NCBI GenBank assembly: GCA_038138145.1
Contig: JAYQDD010000001.1
Coordinates: 62,001 to 126,000, forward strand
Source of the DNA: UBA3537 sp038138145
Lineage (GTDB): Bacteria > Bacteroidota > Bacteroidia > Flavobacteriales > Flavobacteriaceae
Direction: 5' to 3'
Length of the DNA: 64,000 bases
The notes beneath the pieces were generated by a model. It was not told the DNA's origin. It did no database searches and was given only the letters and a program-made list of their open reading frames with translations. Within the stretch, counting starts at the first letter, position 1; each line of letters opens with the position of its first letter. The translations under genes were made by a program, and so were the position numbers. Shown one piece after another: positions 26,943 to 34,878 of the stretch.

Positions 26943-27467
26943 ATGATAAACTTCTTTGGATTTTTTAAAAAAACCAACCATATAGGAATTAGTTCTGTAG
27001 GTTTTGAAAAAGCAGCTATTTTTTTAAGAAATAGAGATTTTAGAGTTGTTGAGCTTTGGGGACTAAAAAAAAATGAAGAGGTGAACTTGCTTAATGAAGA
27101 TGAGGAGCCTTTATGGATAACACAAGATCATTATTTGGAGATACATTCTTTACTTTCTGAAAACTGGCATACTCCATTTACTCATGTCAAGATTGAATTG
27201 GCCGATGGAGGTGATATCAATTACAGTGCAGCTTCATTATATGTTAAATTTCCAGACGGAGAAGACATTAAATCAAAAACTATAATGCTATTGGAAACCA
27301 TGGGGTATTATGCTGCTGAAATGATTATTGATTTTTGTGCTGAAAATCCAGACATGCATCTTTTAGAGTTTGTTTTAGGAATGGAACCAGAAGATATTAC
27401 AGACGAATTCGATAGAATGAAATCACATACAGAATACATTAATAACGAGGGTTATCTTGAAGATTAA
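26943..27467 (+). CDS. Hypothetical protein, 174 residues
   Basis: This is a soluble, acidic protein with no signal peptide that I do not recognise. It begins MINFFGFFKKTNHIGISS and shows alternating strand-like and helical segments, with a conserved-looking centre (ENWHTPFTHVKIELADGG) and an acidic C-terminus (MEPEDITDEFDRM). The size and composition would fit an immunity-type or cytosolic adaptor protein, but nothing specific supports that. It is the only plus-strand gene of the accessory region, and converges with the minus-strand block ending at 27476, 8 bases away. It probably has its own promoter in the AT-rich upstream DNA, though no clear TAnnTTTG was found. Confidence 0.65.
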   Translation: MINFFGFFKKTNHIGISSVGFEKAAIFLRNRDFRVVELWGLKKNEEVNLLNEDEEPLWITQDHYLEIHSLLSENWHTPFTHVKIELADGGDINYSAASLYVKFPDGEDIKSKTIMLLETMGYYAAEMIIDFCAENPDMHLLEFVLGMEPEDITDEFDRMKSHTEYINNEGYLED

Positions 27468-27475
27468 TATTTTTT

Positions 27476-28183
27476 TCACCAACTTAAATCAATATTGTCG
27501 TAATTGTAATGGCGTTGTTCAAAGTCTCGAACAGCTTTTAGTATAATATCATTATCAATCAGTTTTTCCAACTGTGATATTTCAAGATTAATTTCTTTAA
27601 GTAACAAAGTCTTGGATTTCTCAGGGGTATTGACCATTTTTACAATTCCTTTTTCAAAACAGACTTTAAGACTGTCAATATATTTAGTTTTATTTTTTTT
27701 TAAATCCTCTAAAGTCGGCTTTCTTTTTCTATAGCTATAAACATCAAATTCGGCATAAGCTGCAATTCTTGCTTTTTGATGACCGAAAAAAGAGCCCCCT
27801 CTTTTATATAACCCATGGATGCTATTCACTTTATGAAAGGCTTCGATTAATTTAGTTCTAAATTGCTCTCTGTTATGGTTATATTTTTCTAAGTTGTAGG
27901 CATAAATAGTGAAATAAACGTCTTGGCCGGTTTCTGAGTTGAATCCTTTTTCATTGTTTTGGTATGCAATTTCAGGATGGAGGGGAGGGTGCAAATTTAT
28001 TTCTGGATGATTCTCTAAAATCGATTTGAATTCTGCTTTTGAAAATTTAAATGTGTCCCCAATGGAGTGGCTATGAATTGAAATAGAATCTTTCAAATGA
28101 TAAGCCTTTTGTTCAGTATTTTTATTAAAATTTTGACATCCAAACAAACAGCAACACAACATTAAAATAGAGAGAATACGCAT
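27476..28183 (-). CDS. Hypothetical lipoprotein
   Basis: The N-terminus MRILSILMLCCCLFGCQN is a lipoprotein signal with lipobox LFGC. The mature part has no family I recognise. It contains HPPLHPEIAYQN followed by a VYFTIYAYNLEKYN segment and a helical, Lys/Glu-rich C-terminal half (residues about 150-220). It is the last gene of a minus-strand run in which the DUF1287 protein lies one base upstream, so the two are probably cotranslated and may act together in the envelope. Confidence 0.65.
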   Translation of the reverse strand: MRILSILMLCCCLFGCQNFNKNTEQKAYHLKDSISIHSHSIGDTFKFSKAEFKSILENHPEINLHPPLHPEIAYQNNEKGFNSETGQDVYFTIYAYNLEKYNHNREQFRTKLIEAFHKVNSIHGLYKRGGSFFGHQKARIAAYAEFDVYSYRKRKPTLEDLKKNKTKYIDSLKVCFEKGIVKMVNTPEKSKTLLLKEINLEISQLEKLIDNDIILKAVRDFEQRHYNYDNIDLSW

Positions 28184-28184
28184 C

Positions 28185-28787
28185 TTAATTCTTTAAGCTA
28201 AGAAATCTATAGTGTCCAATAATTTCAAAATCAAATAAGCAATCTTCAAGGACTTGTCCGTTGCCAATATTATGAACGATTTGATAGCGTTTTTTATCTA
28301 TTGAAGGGGTGTCTACAACGACTCCGATGTGAGTGGTGCCACCGCCCAAATCCCATGCCACTATGTCTCCCGGACGGTAATCAGCTCCGTTGCTTGTAAT
28401 GGATAATTTTGAACCTTGACGCTCAAAATAGGTCATTAAATTCGGTACTCTCCTATGGTCAATATTTGCATCCGGTTTTTTGTGGTCCCATATATTTGGA
28501 TAAACATTAAAATTGGCCGTCATATCTTCATGGACTTCTTTCTGTAAATCTAGCCCGTTAGCTCTATATGTTCTAATCACAACATCTGTACAAACGCCTA
28601 TACCTTCTGGGACATCACCGTTTGGGTAGGGAATACTATAATAGCTGCCATCGTAGATAACCTGCTGATTGGTCAAATTTAAGGCCGCATCAGAAATTTT
28701 TTCTGGACTAAATTGTCGTTGTGCGGATAGTGTTAGACTAAGCCCCAACAATAAAGGTAATACGAGCTTAATTGGATTTAATTTCAT
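28185..28787 (-). CDS. DUF1287 family exported protein (NlpC/P60-like fold candidate)
   Basis: This is an exported protein of about 200 residues. The signal peptide is LVLPLLLGLSLTLSAQ. The DUF1287 signature is clear: GVCTDVVIRTYRANG, with a likely catalytic Cys, then DIDHRRVPNLMTYFER-like sequence (here NIDHRRVPNLMTYFER), YRPGDIVAWDLGGGTTHIGVV with a likely catalytic His, and VHNIGNGQVLEDCLF. The Cys-His arrangement and the order of motifs suggest a papain/NlpC-like amidase, perhaps acting on peptidoglycan, but the family is formally uncharacterised. It precedes the lipoprotein at 27476 by one base and follows the exported protein at 28793 by 5 bases. Confidence 0.85.
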   Translation of the reverse strand: MKLNPIKLVLPLLLGLSLTLSAQRQFSPEKISDAALNLTNQQVIYDGSYYSIPYPNGDVPEGIGVCTDVVIRTYRANGLDLQKEVHEDMTANFNVYPNIWDHKKPDANIDHRRVPNLMTYFERQGSKLSITSNGADYRPGDIVAWDLGGGTTHIGVVVDTPSIDKKRYQIVHNIGNGQVLEDCLFDFEIIGHYRFLSLKN

Positions 28788-28792
28788 TGAAT

Positions 28793-29323
28793 TTAATTTA
28801 TGTTGTAAAAGTCGACATACGATTCTTCGAATAGAATGTCACATTGTTCTCCTTCAATTTCTGGGCAATAACTTACTTTCAGATTAATATCAAACACTAT
28901 TCCCTTTTTTATTTTTACATCAACTTTTCTATCAAAAATGAAATTTGTAGGTACATTATTATAATTTCTATGTGTTTCTCTATACAGCTCGAAATTCTTT
29001 TCAAATATAGGTTCTAGGAAGTTGTGTTCTTCGATAGAATGAATTTTATATACCATTACAGTTTGACCCATTGGAAATCCATAATTGTAATACGTATTTA
29101 AATACTCTTTGTCTTTTATCTTAATGAGTTTATAATTCACAACGTTGCCCCATTGACCCCCAAAAATTGTGTCTGATAAGCTGCCTTTTTCTACTACTAA
29201 ACTTCCGTAACAGTTTCTGCAATACTTGCTTTCAATTTCTTGAAAACTTATCTCATATTCTTGCTGCGCATTGGCAAATGACACGCCTAAAGTTAAAATA
29301 GTAATTAAGTGTTTTATATTCAT
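28793..29323 (-). CDS. Hypothetical exported protein
   Basis: The signal peptide ends at SFANAQ. The mature protein of about 157 residues contains a Cys pair (KYCRNCYG) near its start and two further Cys near its end (SYCPEIEGEQC), suggesting disulfide bonds outside the cytoplasm. It is beta-rich by appearance (VNYKLIKIKDKEYLNTYY). No family is recognised. It sits 5 bases before the DUF1287 gene and 20 bases after the TPR gene, so it is probably part of the same leftward operon. Confidence 0.65.
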   Translation of the reverse strand: MNIKHLITILTLGVSFANAQQEYEISFQEIESKYCRNCYGSLVVEKGSLSDTIFGGQWGNVVNYKLIKIKDKEYLNTYYNYGFPMGQTVMVYKIHSIEEHNFLEPIFEKNFELYRETHRNYNNVPTNFIFDRKVDVKIKKGIVFDINLKVSYCPEIEGEQCDILFEESYVDFYNIN

Positions 29324-29343
29324 AATTTTGATTTATTTAAAAA

Positions 29344-30078
29344 TCACTCACATTTAAGATCCTTTATTTTACTTAAAGAATATCCCAATTCTTTAGCCAT
29401 TCTAACATCCCTACATGCTCCTTCTTTGTCATCAAGATAGTACTTTGCAACCGCCCTATTGTAATAATCACCAGATTTGTTATTTGGGTTATTATCATCA
29501 ATTCCTTCAACTTTACCCAATTGATAACTTATAACATGGTTAAAATCTTTTAGTGAAGATTTATTGTCACCTATTTTAGAATAAGCAACACCTCTTTGCC
29601 TGTAAGCAGGAATGAATTTAGGCTTGATGCTAATAGTTTTGTTGTAATCTAAAATGGCATTTTTAAAATCTAATATTTTAGAGTAATAATACCCTCTATT
29701 GTATTGCGTGTAAGCATCAAGTGGCTCAATATTTAAAGCCATACTACAGTCCTTTATTGCACCTTCAAAGTCATTTATTGCCGCTCTGACGTCAGCTCTG
29801 TTGTAAAATGCAGTATTGTCACTCGGATTGAGTTTTATACTGGTTGTAAAATCTATTATTGCACCATTATAATCCTTGAGTTTATATTTTACTATTGCTC
29901 TGTTGTAATAAGATCCTGAAGCTTGAGAGTCTAAGGCGATAGATTTATCATAGGCAATCAATGCTTCCTTATAATTGCCATTATTTTGTTTATCATAAGC
30001 TTCTACAAAATATTCACTGCTTGATTGCCCCAAGCTAAATATTGGGATTAAGAGGATTATTAGAAGATAATTATTCAT
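29344..30078 (-). CDS. Exported TPR-repeat protein
   Basis: After a short signal peptide (LIILLIPIFSLGQ) the protein is a chain of about six tetratricopeptide repeats, for example ALIAYDKSIALDSQASGSYYNRA, AIIDFTTSIKLNPSDNTAFYNRAD and AILDYNKTISIKPKFIPAYRQRG (each cut to its core here: YDKSIALDSQ, FTTSIKLNPSD, YNKTISIKPKF). It closes with GACRDVRMAKELGY, a capping motif common in Bacteroidetes TPR proteins. It is a likely protein-binding scaffold in the periplasm. It is the first gene of the leftward run 30078 to 27476. Confidence 0.85.
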   Translation of the reverse strand: MNNYLLIILLIPIFSLGQSSSEYFVEAYDKQNNGNYKEALIAYDKSIALDSQASGSYYNRAIVKYKLKDYNGAIIDFTTSIKLNPSDNTAFYNRADVRAAINDFEGAIKDCSMALNIEPLDAYTQYNRGYYYSKILDFKNAILDYNKTISIKPKFIPAYRQRGVAYSKIGDNKSSLKDFNHVISYQLGKVEGIDDNNPNNKSGDYYNRAVAKYYLDDKEGACRDVRMAKELGYSLSKIKDLKCE

Positions 30079-30157
30079 AATATTTTTTTCTCAGCATTGG
30101 CAAATAAAAAAAAATAAAATTATAATCAAGAGTTTTCATTCATATTATTGTTTATTT

Positions 30158-30769
30158 TCATCCTATAAATTCCCCAATAGCATAAGACCTCACATCAATA
30201 TTAAAATATCTACCAGTCCATATGGCCTCAGATTTTGAAAGTCTGTAGACATCTCCTTGATTCCATCTTCCTGAGACATGGTTTGTTATGACATCATTTA
30301 TGAGGACTCGCTCTCCAGATTTAAGGTCTTTTGGTACTATGTAAGCAGCAAAAGGGCTAAAGAACTTTGAGGGGTTTCTATAAGTCCAATCAACTAATGT
30401 TTTCCATTCCCATCCACCATCTTCTCTGAAGTCTCCTATTGTAATAATTTCTCCCGTTTTTCTATGTTTAAGCTTTTTGTACTTAACCTTAAACTGATCA
30501 CTCACTTCTGCTCTTAGTTCAATTAATTTTAACCCCATATCCTTAGCTGCATTAATAGCTTTCTCACCACGGATTGTTCTTATCACTCTAAGACCATCAC
30601 TCATTTCATCAAAAGACTTATCTGAAAGGATTTTCATGTACTTACAGTCAGGACACTCATCAAGTGTGTTAGCATAAATAAAGTTACACTCTTTACAGAT
30701 TATCTCACCCTTCTTTGTTTTAGGTTGATCGTTAGCACTAAATATTTCTAAGAGTCTTTTGAACAGCAT
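30158..30769 (-). CDS. Hypothetical protein with N-terminal zinc ribbon
   Basis: Residues about 24-43 hold two Cys pairs (CKECNFIYANTLDECPDCK) that would bind zinc. The rest is a cytoplasmic, mixed alpha/beta domain with a Trp-rich segment (WEWKTLVDWTYRNPSKFF) and a C-terminal VSGRWNQGDVYRLSKSEAIW motif. No known function is recognised. It overlaps the stop of the upstream small Cys-rich gene by one base, so the two are translationally coupled. Confidence 0.7.
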   Translation of the reverse strand: MLFKRLLEIFSANDQPKTKKGEIICKECNFIYANTLDECPDCKYMKILSDKSFDEMSDGLRVIRTIRGEKAINAAKDMGLKLIELRAEVSDQFKVKYKKLKHRKTGEIITIGDFREDGGWEWKTLVDWTYRNPSKFFSPFAAYIVPKDLKSGERVLINDVITNHVSGRWNQGDVYRLSKSEAIWTGRYFNIDVRSYAIGEFIG

Positions 30770-31026
30770 TAATGGACTATTTTAACGTTATCTTGGTTTA
30801 GATTTACCCTCAAACAAGCTTGTGGATCATTCTTAATTAGTTTTACTATGTCAGTGTCATTTAGATTAGCTGTATCATGAATTTTTTTGTTGCACTCAAA
30901 GCATATTCTACTTCCATTTCCATTTTTTTTCATGGCTTTCCATTTAACATGAATAGGGCAGTGCAAGCGTTTTACAAACTTTCCAGTGTCAGTATAAATC
31001 TCTTTTGTGGATGGTTTTATTTTCAT
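30769..31026 (-). CDS. Small Cys-rich Bacteroidetes protein (85 residues)
   Basis: The pattern C-P-x-x-x-W-x-x-M at CPIHVKWKAM, R-x-C-x-x-C-x-K at RICFECNKKIHD, and a later ACLRVN matches a Cys motif I know from the N-termini of larger Bacteroidetes membrane proteins (C-x4-W-x2-M ... R-x-C-x2-C-x-K-x-V-x-D-x-T). Here it stands alone as a short soluble protein. It probably binds a metal or forms disulfides. It overlaps the following zinc-ribbon gene by one base. A typo-level alternative start is not needed, as the ATG gives a complete motif. Confidence 0.7.
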   Translation of the reverse strand: MKIKPSTKEIYTDTGKFVKRLHCPIHVKWKAMKKNGNGSRICFECNKKIHDTANLNDTDIVKLIKNDPQACLRVNLNQDNVKIVH

Positions 31027-31084
31027 TTAATAAAGTACATTAGATTTTTGACAAATCTTGCAGTTTTTTTATTCTTGTTGATTT

Positions 31085-31130
31085 CTATATTGTACCGGTG
31101 CGAATTGCAAATGTGTATGGCTTTAGCGTT
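31085..31130 (-). repeat. Cassette-boundary-like sequence downstream of the DarT operon
   Basis: Read on the minus strand this begins AACGCTAAAGCCATACACAT and continues into TTGCAATTCGCACCGG. Elements AACGCT, AAGCCA and CACATTT recur, in part, in the spacer upstream of the same operon (34879-34991). Both lie outside complete genes and bracket the three-gene unit. The similarity is short and was found by eye. Confidence 0.3.
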
Positions 31131-31200
31131 TGGCTCTTTTTTCAATCAACTTTATAATTTCTTTAAATTCCTTTTTATTCGTTTCGTCTAATGATTCCAT
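31123..31200 (-). CDS. Possible 25-codon tail or small peptide after the glycohydrolase gene
   Basis: The frame of the ADP-ribosylglycohydrolase continues after its TAA (31222-31224) for 32 codons, reading KERIEKF and then MESLDETNKKEFKEI, to TAA at 31123. It is rich in Lys, Glu and Ile and looks like an amphipathic helix. Either the stop has shortened the enzyme by one substitution, or a separate small peptide begins at ATG 31200; AGGAACGG a little upstream could serve as its ribosome-binding site. Confidence 0.3.
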   Translation of the reverse strand: MESLDETNKKEFKEIIKLIEKRAKR

Positions 31201-31221
31201 AAACTTTTCAATCCGTTCCTT

Positions 31222-32658
31222 TTATTTGTAGTCCAAATTTAGTCCGTTCAATAGGTTTACTTCATTTTCTATATTTTCGGTAAATAAATCCGATTTCCCT
31301 TCTTTTTCTATATTCAACATTTTTGCAAATCGACAAAACTGCCCAATTTCAAACTGAACGTCTAAAATCAGATTGTATTTACCTTTGGTTAAAGTCTTTT
31401 GTCTGTCAATTGCTTCAATTCTTCCTTCTCCTAAAGTTTCAAGAAAGACTCTTTCATTAATCTCAAAATTGTCATTTTCAATCTCTGAAATTGATTTAAT
31501 ATTTTCTGTTGTTATTGTCTTTTTAAATTCTGCTCGACTTTCGGAAATTTCAAGTAAACGAATGGAAATTGCGTCAATATAATCAAGGTCTTGAACGTTT
31601 TTCCATTTTGAAGGAATAATAGATTGTCCGTGTAAAGCACCAATTAAACCACCTGCAAATGCAGCAATACTATCTGTGTCAGTACCAATTGAATTTACAG
31701 CTTGCTCAATTCCTTTTAATGGTTCTTTTGAATATTTACAAGCTAAATATATACCTGCAATTACAGTAGATGTCCCTGAACCTTTTGTCTCATTTTTATA
31801 ACAACCAAGTTTAGTTAACGCATCAAAATCAGATGAATTATTAGTAATCAACTTATAGGTTGTTCTTAAATATTCTTGGGTTTCATCTATTATGGATTTG
31901 AATAAAACCCTAAAAGCTTCTTTAGAGTTTTTGTTCCATTCAGTTTCCCAACTTCTTAATTTTGGATTGTCTAAAAAGTCGATAGAAAATTTTTGATGAA
32001 TATCTTTTCCTAATTTGGTAAGAAAGTTCGTGTAATTAAAATTCTCAGGGTTAAACCTCAAAATAGTATCAACGGAATATCCATAAAGCATAGCACCTAA
32101 AATTGCTCTTGGATGTCCGTGAGTGATTATACTATTACCAAAGATTTCTTCTTTGATTTTGTCTGGTTCTCCGAAATTTGCTAATGCAATTGGCAGTATT
32201 CTCATTGCTGCACCATTTGCACCACTTTCTCTGTAATCGATTGTTGTTTTACCTGCTTTAAATGTGAAAAAGTTATTATTCCATTTGGCAGATTTTCTTT
32301 CTATTTTTCTAGCTGCATTTTTTATAGTTCTTCCTGCTCCTCTTGAATAAAGCAACCAATTTGGTAGTTCCTTTTTTGCGAAATATTGTTGGTTTACAAA
32401 GCCATCTTTATTAATCGAACGAGCAACCGAAAGCAAGAGTTGAGTATCATCAGAATACGAACCTGAATTAATTTTGTCTACATAACCGTAAAATCTTCCA
32501 CCAACATTTTTTTTCCAATCGTGAAAAGAATTGATGTAATCGGTTCCGAACTTTTTCTTTAAAGAACCTTGACTTTTTTCAAATTCAGTCATCCAACCCA
32601 AAGCATCTCCAATAGCTGCAAGTTTTAGGCTGCCTTTATATTTTGTTTCTGCTTTCAT
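31222..32658 (-). CDS. ADP-ribosylglycohydrolase (DraG/ARH-like)
   Basis: This enzyme hydrolyses ADP-ribose from a modified target. The all-helical ADPRH fold covers residues about 8-370. Diagnostic metal-binding motifs are GDALGW at the start, SYSDDTQL with Asp70 and Asp71, GANGAAMRILP, THGHPRAI and GTDTDSIAAFAGGLIGA with residues 326-330 TDTDS. About 100 further residues (380-478) form a separate small C-terminal region with LGEGRIEAIDRQ, unknown to me. The gene overlaps the DarT-like gene by 4 bases (ATGA), so the two are made together. The natural inference is that it reverses the transferase's modification, i.e. acts as antitoxin. See the possible in-frame continuation at 31123. Confidence 0.9.
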   Translation of the reverse strand: MKAETKYKGSLKLAAIGDALGWMTEFEKSQGSLKKKFGTDYINSFHDWKKNVGGRFYGYVDKINSGSYSDDTQLLLSVARSINKDGFVNQQYFAKKELPNWLLYSRGAGRTIKNAARKIERKSAKWNNNFFTFKAGKTTIDYRESGANGAAMRILPIALANFGEPDKIKEEIFGNSIITHGHPRAILGAMLYGYSVDTILRFNPENFNYTNFLTKLGKDIHQKFSIDFLDNPKLRSWETEWNKNSKEAFRVLFKSIIDETQEYLRTTYKLITNNSSDFDALTKLGCYKNETKGSGTSTVIAGIYLACKYSKEPLKGIEQAVNSIGTDTDSIAAFAGGLIGALHGQSIIPSKWKNVQDLDYIDAISIRLLEISESRAEFKKTITTENIKSISEIENDNFEINERVFLETLGEGRIEAIDRQKTLTKGKYNLILDVQFEIGQFCRFAKMLNIEKEGKSDLFTENIENEVNLLNGLNLDYK

Positions 32659-33344
32659 ATTGAACGTTTTGGGGAAAATATTTCTTTATCAACTACAAAG
32701 TTACTGGTGTCAAAAGAAGACATTGCAGCTTGTGCCTCCGCCATTTTTTCTTCTGACTCAAAGCAAACTGATATTATACTTTCACAAGGGATTTTATCCT
32801 TAACTAATATTTCTGCTTGAACATCAGTTGGATATTTTGAATGAGCCGAATTTCTAGAAATAGTACGAACTCCATTATAAGTATTTATATTAAGTTGTTC
32901 TTTAAAAAGCATTTTAAATTTATCTAAATCTCCTGAAATGCCAAATTGTCTTTTTGCTGCGTTTGAAGCTGCGTTAGTTATTGAAAAAAGAGTTTCGCTA
33001 TCGTAAATGTGTTTTGGGTTTATTTTTATGACGCACCAATTTATTGTAAAGTCGTCTTTAGTCTTTTGTCTGAATTTTGAAAACAAAAATGTATTCGGAC
33101 CTGAAAGAGAAAGGTTAATGTAGTTCTTATCGTCATACCTTACATCATCTGTAAATTGTACATAATCCAAAATATCAAATTGTTCAATATCTAAATTTTC
33201 CAACTTCGCTCTACTCATTAATTTATTGTTTTCCAAAATGCTGAACAAATTAATTGTGGGCGTAAAATGAATTAAAAACTCGATTTCTCTTTGTTTTATT
33301 TCTTTCTGAAATTCTATGTGGTTCGGTTTTAAACTCATTCTCAA
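32655..33344 (-). CDS. DarT-like ssDNA ADP-ribosyltransferase (DUF4433)
   Basis: This protein belongs to the family that transfers ADP-ribose from NAD+ to bases in single-stranded DNA. Visible hallmarks are HFTPTINLFSILENNKLMSR at the start (His26, NAD pocket), YINLSLSGPNTFLF, WCVIKINP, TNAASN at 123-128, and YPTDVQAEILV with the predicted catalytic Glu178. The length of 229 residues fits the DUF4433/DarT2 group. Known DarT toxins are paired with DarG, a macrodomain antitoxin. No macrodomain is present here; instead an ADP-ribosylglycohydrolase follows with a 4-base overlap and a helicase precedes by 3 bases. The start used is the first ATG; an in-frame ATG two codons later is equally possible. 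Confidence 0.88.
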   Translation of the reverse strand: MRMSLKPNHIEFQKEIKQREIEFLIHFTPTINLFSILENNKLMSRAKLENLDIEQFDILDYVQFTDDVRYDDKNYINLSLSGPNTFLFSKFRQKTKDDFTINWCVIKINPKHIYDSETLFSITNAASNAAKRQFGISGDLDKFKMLFKEQLNINTYNGVRTISRNSAHSKYPTDVQAEILVKDKIPCESIISVCFESEEKMAEAQAAMSSFDTSNFVVDKEIFSPKRSI

Positions 33345-33347
33345 TTA

Positions 33348-34859
33348 TTAAAAAGGTAAGTCATCATCATATGTTCTTTTAGAAGAACTTTTTGGACTTA
33401 TATCCTCTAGTAAGCCTGCATTTATTTCTTTTAAGTATCTCGATGGATTGTCTTTGTCGCTCGAAAAAAGATAAAGTTTGTTTCTCGCTCTAGTCATACA
33501 AGTGTACAGTAATCTTCGCTCTGTTGAAATATGGAACTCATCATCTGCCTCAATAAAACCTGGTGGATAAGGAATTATATTGTCATTTAGGTCAAGGATA
33601 ATTACATTATTGAATTCAAGTCCTTTTACTGATGACATTGTGCATATTTTTATACTATCACTTCCATAATTTACAGCAAGATTAGATTTTACTAATTCGG
33701 TAGGAAAACCATTTGAATCTAAAAATTCTTTAATTTTTTTCACCCCACTTGTTGACCTATGAAGAACAACCGTACTTTTAATATTATTGTTATTCTTTAG
33801 TATTGTTAGTTGGTCATCAAGATGATTTAATTGTTCTTCAAAATCTGAATAATAAGCAATCTTCGGTTTTTCTCCACCTGTTAATGCTGTTTCTACTGTT
33901 GTGAATTCCGATTGGTCTTTTTCATTTGAAAGTAAAGAAAGTGCAGCTTTTGCAATATGAACAGTATTTCTGTAGTTTTTCTTGAATTCAATTGTTCTAC
34001 CACCTCTTACGTTAATTCCAACTTCACTCCAAACAAAACCACTTTTAAAAATACGTTGTGCAGCATCAGCAATTAATGACAAACTATTTGTTTCAGTATC
34101 CACTAAACTTGAAATGGTTAGAATTTGTGCTTTATTTAAATCTTGTGCTTCATCAATTATTATATGCGTGTATGGTGGAATAAAATTAGTGTCATTTTGA
34201 ATTTTTCTTAATGCTAGAATAGCATAGTCATCAAAATCTACTTGACCTCTGTTTTTTAATTCTTGATTATATTTTTCATAAACTACCCAAATTACCTCTT
34301 TGTCTGTTTTAGTAACACGGTCAGAAGTTCCTCTTCCTGTTCTTGCTGCTTCAAGATATTCTGATTTATTTTTAAATAGTTTACCTTTCATCCAAGATAT
34401 TTCTTCTTGAAAAAATTCCGCACTTTTATCTAAAATGTTTGAAGTGCTTGAAGATAGTCCGCTTATTATGTCTTCAATATAATCAATTTGAGTCCATTGC
34501 ATTACAGTTTGATTATACTGTATTCCTGCGAAATGATAAGCCCAACTGTGAAAATTTATAATTTGTACATTCAGTCCGTCTGCTGTTTTGGGTTTGATTT
34601 CATCACTATCTTTTTGGTAACCACCATTTATAAATGGTTTGATAGCTTTTATATATGCAGCAAGTGTTTTATTGTATGTGAAGATTACAATTTTGGTCTC
34701 TTTAAAAAGATTTGCTTGTGTTTCAAGTAGGTGCTTTGCTCGATAAAGTGCAACAGTAGTTTTTCCACTTCCTGCAACTCCCTTTATCTGAATTGGGTTT
34801 TTTGGTGGCAGGAACAATACTTTTTTTTGTTCTCCTTTTAATATGATTTTTTTTAGCAT
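33348..34859 (-). CDS. UvrD/Rep-like superfamily 1 helicase
   Basis: This is a compact SF1A helicase of 503 residues. Walker A GVAGSGKTT lies at residues 27-35, motif Ia-like IVIFTYNKTLAAYI follows, Walker B IIIDEAQD ends at residue 240, LIADAAQRIF is motif III, FKKNYRN motif IV, CTMSSVKGLEFNNVII motif V and LLYTCMTRARNKLYLF motif VI. It lacks the long 1B/2B insertions of full-size UvrD, resembling defence-associated short UvrD-like proteins. It is the first gene of the operon with the DarT-like transferase 3 bases downstream. A helicase exposing single-stranded DNA would supply substrate to a DarT enzyme; that link is inferred. Confidence 0.92.
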   Translation of the reverse strand: MLKKIILKGEQKKVLFLPPKNPIQIKGVAGSGKTTVALYRAKHLLETQANLFKETKIVIFTYNKTLAAYIKAIKPFINGGYQKDSDEIKPKTADGLNVQIINFHSWAYHFAGIQYNQTVMQWTQIDYIEDIISGLSSSTSNILDKSAEFFQEEISWMKGKLFKNKSEYLEAARTGRGTSDRVTKTDKEVIWVVYEKYNQELKNRGQVDFDDYAILALRKIQNDTNFIPPYTHIIIDEAQDLNKAQILTISSLVDTETNSLSLIADAAQRIFKSGFVWSEVGINVRGGRTIEFKKNYRNTVHIAKAALSLLSNEKDQSEFTTVETALTGGEKPKIAYYSDFEEQLNHLDDQLTILKNNNNIKSTVVLHRSTSGVKKIKEFLDSNGFPTELVKSNLAVNYGSDSIKICTMSSVKGLEFNNVIILDLNDNIIPYPPGFIEADDEFHISTERRLLYTCMTRARNKLYLFSSDKDNPSRYLKEINAGLLEDISPKSSSKRTYDDDLPF

Positions 34860-34878
34860 ATCAATTCAGTTTCTATTC

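Noticed and set aside
30877..31191. A plus-strand frame of about 100 codons opposite the small Cys-rich gene
   Set aside because: It is antisense to a gene with a clear Cys motif and is rich in Phe/Leu/Tyr from AT-rich complement sequence.
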